This document shows positions 45,821 through 56,418 of a stretch of DNA of 64,000 nucleotides, piece after piece. The position numbers were made by a program, and so were the translations under genes. How positions within the stretch are numbered: the first letter of the stretch is position 1; each line of letters opens with the position of its first letter. Source of the stretch: Oscheius dolichura (taxonomy: Eukaryota > Nematoda > Chromadorea > Rhabditida > Rhabditidae); assembly GCA_932521035.1 (NCBI GenBank), contig OW051497.1:11780001-11844000 (forward strand), in the 5' to 3' direction. The notes beneath the pieces were generated by a model, which ran no database searches, had not been told where the DNA came from, and was given only the letters and a program-made list of their open reading frames with translations.

Positions 45821-48800
45821 AGTACCAGAACTGAAAAGGAGAGGATTAGTCTGGATGACAGTAGGCAGTAAGCGATGGAAGATCAGAGTGACTGGATTTG
45901 CACACTATCATCTGGCAGCAGCAGCAGCTCACTTGGCGCCTTGGTGGGCAAATAAAACCTTAGCGACACTTACTCGGCAGAAAACAAACTGCTTGAACGC
46001 GAGGGCGGCTCAACTTCTTGTTCCGTGGGAGGAGACTCTCCACCGGATTTTATAACGTTCTTGTAACTATCGGCGCGATTGAGGAGCGGCAAAGGGAGAG
46101 AGAGAGAGATGACAGATTAGAAAATTAACAAATTGGACAACCAAACATGAAAGAGCGAGGGAAATATGATCTGCGGAAAACCCAGGTGAGGGTGGAAGGA
46201 CTTCCCTCGTTTCATGCTCAGAAACCCTAGTACCAAAATGACAGAATATATCCTAACCTTGGACACCTGTGGCAGAATAGCATCGCTGGAAGAATTTCTT
46301 TGGCAGTTTACGTGAAGGAAATGGAAATTAGGTGAGGGTGCCCCATCCGCAAACATTGGAGTACGTGAATGTTGAATGTAAATTCCTATAAACGGAAAAG
46401 TAGCTGACAGGAAGCCCATTTCAAATCTTGTCCAAAGTCCTGGAAGCAGAAAGTGGGAATTTCTGTGTGAATTTCACACTCTACGCATTATTTCCTCACG
46501 GGGGTTTCGCATTTAGGATCTGCCAGAGTGTAGCTGCGTAATACAGAGGCATTGCACAAGGTACAGCAGTTTCTCAAAAGACAAAGAGTGGGAACTGGCT
46601 AATTGTTCTTTGAATGTACCCGGGTCGTGAGAATAAATTGGACGAGATTTGATCTCAGTAATTGTCAGAGGAATGCGCAGGAATCATTTAATTTATGTGC
46701 GAACAAAACCTTTACATGATATTGGAACCATTATCGGCGGCTAATAATCTGATGGAATTGGAGCACGTTGTGACCGATTTTCCCCAGACGGGAGGAGAGG
46801 GGAGGGGGTGCCCCACTTGGACTACCTCCTCTGATAACAGTGAGCCTCGGCTTCACACCCTAGCGCCGCCCCCAAGATTTCTGAAGGTTATACTCAATAG
46901 AATTATGTATTTGCACTTCACAGGCCAAAAGATGAATCGTGTATTCTTTCATATTTTCCCCCCGGTCGCATGTTGAATACCACTAGGGCTCTGGATGTTA
47001 CTAATGGGATCAGGGAATTCTTAAAAATGTTATCTTACATGGAACGTCGCCTACATCACGTCCTTTTACTAGAAAAAAGGGGATTTGAGCCGGATATTCG
47101 CAGCTCCATAGGGGAAGCACCCCTACGTAAAAATAGAGTGAGAAGATCGCTCAGAGAATATTAATAATCCGAGCGGAAATGAGTGCAACTGAAAGGATCT
47201 AACTTTGATCAGACTGGACGAGGTAATCTGCGTAACTGGGAATGTATCAAAGGGCTGGGTTCAATATTCCTGGGGCCCTGTCTGGACCGCAGGGAGAGAC
47301 GGAACTAAAGGTCGAAAAGTTTCTCGAAAGAATAATGCAAAAGCCGTACAAGACAGGTGCTATTCTCGAGAGGAAATGAAACTTAGGAAACAGCGAGAAG
47401 ACGTCTGTATTATTTACGAGGTAACTGACGTTTAAAATTTGGAAAGCATAGCTTAAATTTAGAGCAGGGGAGGTACACATGCACACGTCTGCGTCAGTAG
47501 CTCTTTTTTCCTATTGTTGTGTAATGAATCATCCTATTTTGAAATGACCACTGGGATCTGATTAAAGGCAGCTGGCCGCGACTTTTAATGTGAATGGATT
47601 GGCTATAATGATATTTCTAAAGAACAGAAAGCTAGACTAAAGGCGGAAGCTACGGCGGGATGTTTTCACTTATTGAAGAAATTCCCCCGCGGTTCTCTTA
47701 TACTCTGCCAGTAATGGTTACCTTCCCCGGGGCTTGGTGGATAAACAATGTCAAAAGTATTATTTACAGAAGAATTCCTAGCCATGATAATGAAATGTTT
47801 TGGGTGTGGGAAATTCGTGCTAAAGGAGACTGTCCTTTCTGTGTGTGGGAAGACGGCAGCTGAAAAAGAGCCCCGAGTGTTTGATTCCATCTAAAGGAGC
47901 AAAAGGAATAAACAGCCTACAGTAATCCTTTCTCATGACCTCTAGTTTTTGGGGAGGCATTTATTTCATTATTTGTATGAACTGACTCAAGGACAGAAAG
48001 ACACGGAAAACAATTACGAACCCAGGTGGAATTTTGGGAACTCAAAAGGGAAGCCGACTGTCTGGAGTTACAGTAAGTTGGGAGAAATCTTATCTCAAAG
48101 ACCTGGGTCAAAGATTCCTAATTAGATCGGATTCCCGAGTGTTGATTACGCATTGCATAACTTATTTCCTTATATTCAGAGCTACGTCTAGGGGAGAATT
48201 TCCGCCTTTAGACTTGCTGGATTTTGACCTGAAAACTTACTCCTCGGTTGCTCGTGAGAAGGGTCGAGACAAAGTGTCGAAAACTTTCTCATGAAGAACC
48301 TTCTCCCTCGTCATCCAGTGGGAAGACATCCTCTCTCGCTCTGAAAATGGTTACTATTACTAATGCCATATGTGTACGGAGCAGCTAGAAAAATGTCGAG
48401 GAAGATCCAGGAAAAATATTTGCAAACCGCGCAATCTCGACACCAAACAGAGGATCGGTCTGTGACGCTTCCACGGACGAAGGAAAAAGCAATATCACTG
48501 GCCGGCAAGTAGACTGGCCGGTATATAAAGCGGCCGATATCAAGGTATCAACTCTTTTTATACCCGCTATATGACATAGAAGGTTTGTTATAATCAAGGG
48601 GTGATGACTCTCTTCAAGATGAATGACTATAATTGCTGACGAAAACAGATATGTTCAGCTGAATGGCATTAATCCCCCTTTTTAGATTTTTTTACAAACA
48701 ATTTGATGATCAAAGGAGCATCTCTCAGAGACCTTAGAACAGTTGGACGTACCTACGAAAGCGATTACATTTCTTCTTCTTAGACCCTTCCGCACAGGAA

Positions 48801-50884
48801 AAGATCGGAGATTAACACGGACATTCGGGTTCCTTTAGACACTCTTCCGGAGAGGCGGCATCAAAGTTTTGAATACAAAATGGTTCAGTTCCTCCCTAGC
48901 AACGTTTGAGGGAGGATATTTTGGGTGTTTACTAGGAAGGAAAAGGAACGGGGAGGGGAGGGGAAAATCACAGGAGGGATACGTGTGCACGGAGAGTTCC
49001 GAAGTTCACTAGGATGCATCGCTAACGAGAGGTCTACTACCTAGAAGAAGATGTTTTCATGGGAAGGTGATCTTTTGAAATGTATTGTCTGAGTTCAGCA
49101 GAAGAACCACAACATTGGTAAGTATCCCATTCCAATACCAATTGGCAGGCTGTAACTAGCGAAACAACTTGTTGCTTCAACGGATAGGACTATATTTTAT
49201 GTCATCTGGTCAAAAATAGTTACTTCCTTATTTGTGTTGATCACCAGACAACCCTCTGAGCTAATAGCCATATATTCTAGGCATTTACATATTTCACGTG
49301 GAGGCTTCGTTGAGTGGCATGAGGAACTAAATTAGAGGATGCCGAGTGTAGGAGGTGATAGAAGTAAAAGTCAAAAAATTGTGTAAACCGAGAGGTCACG
49401 TAATTTTTTTCAGGCAAGAACAATACCCGAGGATGAGAGGGGTCGTCCTATTCATTGGACTCGGACGAAAAGCGGCAGCGCATAGGGCGGCACCGGAAGG
49501 ACCTGTCACCTATTTGCTCTGCCCAGCCACTACAGGCGGAATACAGCTGCTAGCCGTACTTATGCGCAAATTCCGGATGGATCCCTCAGGCACACAACAC
49601 TCACGTATACAAACGATGCATATCTTCGAGGATGTAAAACGGAAGGAAGACTTCAAACGTTTTTTTCCTTGTTTCCAAGTTCAACGGGCGCCGATATCCA
49701 TAATTCAAACAAAAATATGGGTTCGAGAAGAATTTATAACTCTTCCAGTCGGACTAATCGAATTTAATATTTGCTGACGGGAAGGAGCGGTCAAACATAA
49801 ACCCTCTTAATTTCAAAAGATTACGGTGGTAGAAACAGGAAGAGAAATAGGAAAGTCTTGGACGTAAGAGGGATCCCAAAGGTACTAAATATCATAGCTA
49901 TTTATAACAGGAGGGGTACCCCGGGGAGTGTGCTAAGACAGGGATGAAGGACGAGCCATCTAAAAAGAGCAGAAATTAAAAGGCGTTGACAGTTGGAAGA
50001 GGGGGTTGTGATTTAAACTCGTCGGATAAATCTTGTTCTATTATTTGTACAAAAGAAGGAGAATACACAAGGAAGAGAGTTCAAAGCCTATCCTGAAGAA
50101 CTTCATTGTTTGTCTGTTTCCAGGGGGTGAACGGTGTTAGAATTCAACAAAAACAACTCCTGTGAAAGGAAGGTTGAAGTACAGATGTACATTCTCAAAG
50201 GTGTCTGCCAGGGAAACAACAGCTCCTTGCCGCGTAGTCCGGAGGCATAGATAATCACTTCCGAGGCATTCTACTCTTCAAAAATAACTATGTCAAAAAG
50301 ATACTGCGGCTGATTTCCGATTCCTCCCTCGCCACCTCGCTACTTTCTCGAACTCGATGGTTTTTGACTGCCATAGACAATGGAAGTAGTCTTCCGGAGA
50401 GGAAACCCCCCACCCCTACTTCCCGGGAGAGGCACTCTCGTATGTGAAGCAGAAATGTGTTCAACAAGAATGTCAGAAAGAGAACAACCAGAGGCAATTC
50501 GGGGGCAGTCGAGAATGACTCCCGGGACAAGTGTCAAAGACTAATCTAACAGGTTCCGGTAGAGCAAACTTTTGTTCTTATGTTCACTAGTATTTGCTAA
50601 AGAACTGCTCTGTTGACTTGATGTTTGTTCAGTGTTTCACATTATTCTGTGTCTGTGAAGTACCTGACCCTAAGGGCTAGTTTCTCGAGATTGTTCGTCA
50701 ATGATACCGGTAGGTTCAAGAGCTCTTTCTCTTTTTCCCCTGGGTAAAGTGAGAACGCCGTGGATGACCCTCTGAATTCCGAGAGGGGGCGATATATTGA
50801 CACTATGTTCGAAGAGTGACTGTAAGGAGTCACAATGCCAACAATGTGGGAGTTGGTAAAGGGCGTGGTAGAGGAGAAAACTGT
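45821..50884. other. Gene-poor purine-rich stretch
   Basis: 5 kb between the PB1 gene and the copper transporter gene. The minus strand near 45.96-46.08 kb carries a plausible non-coding first exon of the PB1 gene ending in a GTAAGTG donor. A GA-repeat lies near 46092-46108. The 140-codon open frame at 49355-49777 has no domain, no splice context and no relatives I recognise. The plus strand averages about two-thirds purine in lines I counted. Confidence 0.45.
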
Positions 50885-51516
50885 TCATTTCAATAGGGAT
50901 GTTCTTTGAATGACTCGTCGCTGGTGTTCGAAGTAGCAGAAGCCAGCTGTTCCTCCAAGACAAAGTGCCAATCCAAGCCATATTGAATATGTCATAAATA
51001 TTTGCATAGACACGTAGCTAAGAGTTAACTGAAAAATAGAAGAAGTTAAACGCCAGTCATCAGATAGTAATCGTTCCATTTAAATGTTATTTTGAAAAAC
51101 AACCACCTAGTTAACTTCTACTGCTCACCTGAATAGCGTAAACCACTCCGAAAATCCAAGAAGGCTTTCGAGGGGATCTAGAAATAAAATAGTATTAAAT
51201 AATCTATAAAATAACATTGCAACAACTCCAAAAGTCGAGTATCCTCCAACACTTTGGCGAAATCTTCGTTGCTCCATAATCCATAATTGAAATCTAGTGT
51301 ATTCGGATAAAAATGCGAGAACAGCCACTAAAATTAAAGAAATGAATAGTTCTGAAAGCGTAGGGATAACATACAAAACACTTGGACTCACCTACGTGCT
51401 AGGCCGTCAACTCGCCAAAATTCAAACAAAACGTTATCGCCGAGGGAAGAATGGAACCACAGCCGCATATCATGGTTCTTTGAATGTATTGACGGGTGAT
51501 GCACGTTGTGATCCAT
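50885..51516 (-). CDS. CTR-type (SLC31) high-affinity copper transporter
   Basis: Small trimeric copper importer of the plasma or endosomal membrane. Four minus-strand exons: 51396-51516, 51227-51351, 51129-51164, 50885-51028, about 141 residues. The N-terminus is His/Met-rich (MDHNVHHPSIHSKNHDM), followed by RLWFHSSLGDNVLFEFW, the WFH...VLF.W block of CTR proteins. TM1 is LFISLILVAVLAFL. TM2 contains the MxxxM copper motif (MQIFM), then TYSIWLGLALCLGGTAG with the Gly-rich helix packing motif. It ends in a short basic tail. Exon 1 uses the donor C/GTAGGT at 51394-51395. The third exon boundary is the least certain: the acceptor GAAAG/CCT keeps frame, while TTTCTAG/ATC does not. The family is clear from the motif set. 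Confidence 0.87.
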
Positions 51517-52015
51517 GTTTTGTTGAAAATATATCGAAAATCGAAGCAGAGAAGAGTATAACAACGAGCACCTAGTGAGAATATACCACTCGTAATAGCT
51601 AAAGAACTCACCTGATTAGATAAGGACACCGAACAACTGCTGGAACTTGTGATAATGCCTTGTTTTGGGGGAGTAGTAATAGACAAACAAACAGACAGGT
51701 CCCCATAATTCATGACCGTGGTTTTATACACCTTTGATCATACTTTCTACTGTACTTCATTGAAGATTCCTGCTGACAGTAGGGAGATAAAGGGTGGCCG
51801 AGGGTTGTGCAACTCAGCAAAACTCCTCAATGGAGCCTGAGCTTTCCATAACAAGATGTCTGTATACTTTGATTTATTGTGCCTTTCTAAAAGATCTCTA
51901 TTTAACTAACAAAATACGTTTATAACGGGATAGAACAAGATCATCGAAGGAGATGAAGGTATGATCTGGTCTGCTGATATCTTTGCATAAATATCACAAA
52001 TAAATAGACAGAGTC

Positions 52016-52225
52016 TCATTCTTTGGTGTATTTATTGTTGTAAGCTCCGAAATAAAATGAAGTAAAGACAAAATTAAGGACATTCAATAGCTGTATTTCT
52101 ACAGTATGAAAATTTAACGCAAATAGAAGAAAACGACTTTGAGGGTTGTCAAGAGTTGAAATGTATCCGATCAAATCAATACTTCCTTCGACGAGCCGTC
52201 TACCTTCATCAACAGTATGAGGCAT
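52016..52225 (-). CDS. Possible small hydrophobic protein
   Basis: A 69-codon open frame from ATG 52225, or 56 codons if an in-frame 39-nt segment with good splice ends (GTCGTTTTC...ACTGTAG) is removed. The spliced product runs from MPHTVDEGRRLVEGSIDLIG to YNNKYTKE with one weakly hydrophobic stretch (LLNVLNFVFTSFYFG). I do not recognise it. It lies between the copper transporter and the plus-strand gene at 52.4 kb, divergent from the latter. It could equally be a chance frame or 5' sequence of the transporter transcript. Confidence 0.25.
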   Translation of the reverse strand: MPHTVDEGRRLVEGSIDLIGYISTLDNPQSRFLLFALNFHTVEIQLLNVLNFVFTSFYFGAYNNKYTKE

Positions 52226-52383
52226 CCTCCCCTTCTGATGAATATTCCTAATTCATTATTTCTGATTTAAACGAAGATGGTCAGTCGACTGTTCCATATT
52301 GACGCCGCCTTCACACATTTCAGATACCTCTTCGCTCCTTTTCCCACAAGGCAGTAAATTTTAATGTGTTTTCATTTTGGAAA

Positions 52384-53059
52384 ATGAATGCAATAATAGA
52401 GTTCTTCTCCTCATTTCCATTCAAACCCATTCCCTACCACTCAAAGGTGGCTATTTGTCTCAAAAATGAGGATCAATTCGCTTCCAGGCTACGTTAGACC
52501 AAAATGTCTTGAACATAACGTTTTGGACAGTTTTAGTCATTGTGGTTTTGGCATTTGGAGCAATGGTTTTAGTAATTGGGATCTGTTGTTATCGACTGGC
52601 CGCTAAATGCATTCGGTACTGGATACCCACACGGCGTAAGCTCCCCTTTCTATCGTTGCCTACATTTTTAGCGACTTTTCACCAAGCCCAATTGGTAGAA
52701 TTGCACACTGTTATGAGAACTCCTTCTATCAACCACCCCTCCTACATCCGTTATGAAACTGTTGACGACATCCCAGTGCATTATCCCAGCCGCGGTGAGA
52801 GACGCCCTTGTCTATTCATGTTGAATTTCCACGATGGTGAAGATGCTCCTGGTTTATTTTCCTTGCCTTCTTGACTTTAATAAGCGTTTTAGAAGTAACT
52901 GTGTCCCGGCGTACAAAAACTGAAAAGCGGTATGAAGAAATCGTTGAAACGGAAGAGACATCATACAATATCGAGCACCTTTCTGAGACCACCCTTGGCC
53001 GCCATTTCCAAATGGTTAAACCCCCACAGTTGCGCCCCCATCGCCCGGTATCTCTTTGA
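52384..53059 (+). CDS. Small single-pass membrane protein, unknown
   Basis: Four exons (52384-52446, 52488-52635, 52672-52794, 52893-53059) give 166 residues: MNAIIEFFSSFPFKP at the start, one strong TM (FWTVLVIVVLAFGAMVLVIG) followed by CCYRLAAKCIRYW, then a hydrophilic tail rich in Glu, Arg, Thr and Pro ending RPHRPVSL. There is no clear signal peptide, so it is probably a signal-anchor protein with a cytoplasmic C-terminal tail; the cysteines after the TM could be palmitoylated (inference). I do not recognise the family. The next gene starts 135 bases after its stop, with AATAAA at 53096-53101 between, which looks like a nematode operon. Confidence 0.7.
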
Positions 53060-53095
53060 AACTTCCGTAAGCTGGTGAGCAAGCCTCGCAGTAAC

Positions 53096-53101
53096 AATAA
53101 A
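53096..53101 (+). terminator. Poly(A) signal of upstream operon-like gene
   Basis: AATAAA lies 37 bases after the stop at 53059 and about 88 bases before a splice acceptor (ACACCAG, ending 53189) that precedes the next ATG by 4 bases. This is the spacing seen in trans-spliced nematode operons. Confidence 0.55.
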
Positions 53102-53193
53102 TCTTGAAAACGATTCAAGTGCAAACAGGGAAATTAATAGGGAAGAGAGTGCAAGGGGTCAGCTGTGGCTAGTCTTATTGTTACACCAGAGGA

Positions 53194-54078
53194 ATGCTTT
53201 CCTCCAAGTTGTCCTTGCTTGTCATCACCGTCTACTCTGTTTTTTGTTGTGAGGATCAGGATACTGGGACCCATTATTCGGAAGGGGACCGATGGCTGCG
53301 CCATGGGAACTTTCTTGTGGAATGTAGGCAAGGAGAAGCAAAGGTGGGTTCCTAATTTCTTAAATAAACATTTTCAAACAGGTTGTAAAGTGTATAACCG
53401 ATTATGGTACTCAAATTGATGTCGGGGTTGAGAAATATTACGAAAATGGAATGGAGTTCTCGTGCATTCCTGACAAGGAAGAGATTGAAGGTACTTTATT
53501 TCCTATCAAGTTAATAATGAGTTTAGGTTCTGGTGAAACAGGTGAGCCACCACAATTGAACACAGCTAAGTGTGAGGAGCTGGAAGACGGGGAAGATTTG
53601 ATTGTCGGGCACTTGCTCATCTGTTGTATTTCCAGAAAATTCAGAGGTGAGCGGTAATTTAAAATTTGATCTGTTTTTAGCTTGCATAGACGTCCTGAAT
53701 CGACAGGTGCCATCCGGGCATTTTGTAGTTGGCAACAGTCTTTTGAAATATTGTAATATCCAGCAAAATGGTTTGAAGGCCCGCGTCGAGCCCAGAGGTA
53801 ATGCCTTCAAACTTTATTTACTAATCCCCAACTGCAGGCTGCTTCAACGGAAGCACTTACGATAATCCTAATGACCCCAAATTCCATGTGAAAAAGTATG
53901 TCGTCTGGAGAAATGGTAGTTTTTGCTTATTTTTCATTATAGATGAATTTTAGGAGATAAGGAATATCGCTGTGGAGATTCGGGAATTCATGTGCATCGG
54001 TGTTTTTTCGAGGAGAAGCCCGTTTACACAGGAACAACGACAATATCAGCAAATGGTACTGTAATTGAATGTGAATAA
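53194..54078 (+). CDS. Secreted Cys-repeat protein (MIG-18/Fn1-like)
   Basis: Six exons (53194-53343, 53382-53490, 53527-53646, 53681-53797, 53838-53915, 53954-54078) give 232 residues. The signal peptide is MLSSKLSLLVITVYSVFC. The mature part has spaced cysteines in units of the form C..YxxGDRWxxxGxFxxxC..VxxC..DYGTQIxVG..YxxNGxxFxC. This resembles the fibronectin type I-like repeats of nematode MIG-18 family matrix proteins; I see at least two such units plus a final CFNGSTYD...RCGDSG...HRCF block. Such proteins act outside the cell, in basement membrane, and affect gonadal cell migration. The family call rests on cysteine spacing only. The start follows ACACCAG/AGGA. The stop TAA lies inside AATAAA (54074-54079). 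Confidence 0.75.
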
Positions 54079-54079
54079 A
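54074..54079 (+). terminator. Poly(A) signal overlapping stop codon
   Basis: GAA TAA ATC: the TAA stop at 54076-54078 lies inside AATAAA at 54074-54079, so the 3' UTR would be extremely short if this signal is used. Confidence 0.55.
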
Positions 54080-54637
54080 TCTATTTGTCTACCTCCTCTT
54101 GCCTGCGAGATTTGTTCTACGGACCTAGAATGTTGCGAACATCCGGCCTAACGAAATTTTGTCCATTTTCCAACAGATGGCCACGTTCTCCTTTCGCCGC
54201 CCACCTTCAAGAGCCCTCCGAATTGTCTTCTCCTTAGAGCAAATCCCACTGGGAACTAGCCAATCGATTCACTTCTCTCCTACCGGGGTTTTATGTTATT
54301 TTAACGCTCACTTAGCCATTCCATTAGGACTAACGTTCCAACAACGTTTAAATAAAGGGAATTGTGTTCGGATCACCTGCCGATCGGGATAATCCATCTC
54401 CCCCTCTGTCTTCCGTTCACAGGTGTAATGATAACTAGACTAGGCTCATGTTACAGCCGAATTACTCGGGGGCTCTCGTGTTGCCCGCCTGTTCCGTTAT
54501 GATCCTCTCTAATTTGCCCAGTCCGTCCCCCTGACAGCTGGATAAATTTTTCCACATCAGAAGCACCTCATATTTTTCTGAAGAGAACAACTATACTTTA
54601 GAAAATGACCTGACAAGATGTATTTTCTTCTTTCGTA
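54079..54637. other. Intergenic spacer
   Basis: 560 bases between the MIG-18-like gene and the first nicotinic subunit, same strand. The plus strand is pyrimidine-rich. A CTTTAG acceptor near 54600 could serve the next gene. No coding content is seen. Confidence 0.5.
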
Positions 54638-56418
54638 ATGCTTTGGTGGGTAGTTTGGTTCGGAGTAGTGACCGCCTCGCCAGCGGAGCTTCGCCTGATG
54701 AATGATCTTATTGCTGGTTACATCAAGGAGGAGAGACCCGTTTTGGACTCCAGTAAACCAGTGGTGGTCACTCTGGGCATCGCCCTCCAGCAGATCATCA
54801 ACATGGTGAGTACAGCTGACACTTTCCCAGCGACAGGTGTATGTCAAATTTCAGAACGAGCGAGAAGAACAACTAGAGGTGTCCGCATGGTTGAAGTTTG
54901 CCTGGAGGGATGAGAATCTCAGATGGGAGCCGTTACAGTATGAAGATATCCGAGACTTGAGGCATCCAGCTGGCTCTATTTGGCAACCGGATATTCTTCT
55001 CTACAATAGGTTTGGCTTTTAAAAACCCTTCGGAGCTATAATATATAGTGTGGATCCTGCTTTCGACTCTACTTTCAAAGTTAACCTAATCAACTATTCT
55101 GATGGAACTATCAATTGGGTTCCGCCGGGTATTTTTAAGGTGTCTGCGTGTGAATTTTCCATTAAATATCCTTTATAGATATCATGTAAATTAGACATTT
55201 ACTGGTTCCCTTTTGACGAGCAGATTTGTTTCTTTAAATTTGGTTCCTGGTCATTCAGTCGAGACAAGATTGAACTCAAAGTCGGGGAATTCGATTTCTC
55301 AGAGTTTTTACCTAATGGCGAATGGACCATCATGGGTAAGACTTTGCCCTCTAGAGTGTAAAAATCTTTCCAGAATCAACTGCCAATGTCTCCGCAAAAA
55401 GATACGAATGTTGCCCCGAAGTTTACGAAGATCTCAAGTTTACTCTTCACTTACGACGCAGAACCTTGTAATTCCCACTACTACCTTCTATTTTTAATGT
55501 ATGTCAGATATTATGCCTTCAACTTGATTATGCCATGCTTCCTTGTGATGATACTGGTTATCCTCGGCTTTACTTTGTCGCCCCAAGCGGGGGAGAAGAT
55601 AGGTCTGCAGATCTCAGTGACTCTAGCCATTTGTATTTTTCTCACATTTATGAATGAGATGACTCCACCGACGTCAGAAGCCGTGCCTTTACTTGGTTAG
55701 ACATTTTAAACCCGGAAGTTGTTTTTAAATTGCAGGCGTGTTCTTTGAATCCTGCATGGTGATCTCCGTTCTAGCGACGGGGTTCACAGTCTATGTCAAT
55801 CGGTACCACTTTAGAAGCGACCAAGGGACTAGGAGAATGGGCTTCTGGGTAGGATAGCCCCATTTTTTAGTCTTCCGTTTAGTGGAGATATCTGCTACTG
55901 AATTGGGGAGCTTGGCTGTTGAGGATGAAACTTCCAAGACGAGAGAATAACTTGAAGACTTTGAAGCATCTTTGGGTCCATAGGAAGGAAGAGGATGCAA
56001 GAGATGTCTTTACGTTTGACGTAAGTTGGTGTCAGAATTATTGTGAAGTCGTATTTAAGACCCATGGAGGACAAGGAATGGTATTCAAGTCAGTTAGCGA
56101 TGCTCTACAAGACAGCTTTGAACGGTCGATGGTCCAGATGCAACTGTCCAAAGATACTGACAAGAAAAGCTTTGAACGTCTACAGGTTCTTCAACAAATA
56201 TTCAACCACGTAAAGGTAGGAGCAAAACAGTTTTCTCCGAATTCAAATTCTAGATGATCCGCGAACATGACGATGACAGCCAGGAAGAACACAGGATCGC
56301 CTTCGAGTGGCGGTTCGCTGCCATGATAGTGGACCGTCTCGGTTTGATCTCGTTCACCACTCTACTTTGTGCTACCTCCATTATTATTGCCGCCAGGGCC
56401 CCTTACCTGGTTGCTTAA
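54638..56418 (+). CDS. Nicotinic acetylcholine receptor alpha subunit
   Basis: Pentameric ligand-gated cation channel subunit. Ten exons (54638-54805, 54855-55009, 55049-55139, 55179-55335, 55374-55467, 55508-55695, 55736-55848, 55883-56020, 56090-56215, 56254-56418) give 464 residues. It has a signal peptide (MLWWVVWFGVVTASP), loop regions such as IWQPDILLYN and WVPPGIFKISCKLDI, a Cys loop (C..WFPFDEQIC, 13 residues apart), vicinal cysteines in loop C (YECCPE) marking an alpha subunit, M1 (YYAFNLIMPCFLVMILVIL), M2 (GEKIGLQISVTLAICIFL), M3 and M4 ending ARAPYLVA. It belongs to the nematode ACR-16/alpha-7-like group but is not ACR-16 itself. Intron 56021-56089 is 69 nt, in frame and stop-free, so it may be retained. 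AATAAA follows at 56440. Confidence 0.92.

Noticed and set aside
49355-49777. 140-codon open frame in the 46-50 kb gap
   Set aside because: No recognisable motif, no good splice sites or leader, and composition like the surrounding purine-rich DNA.
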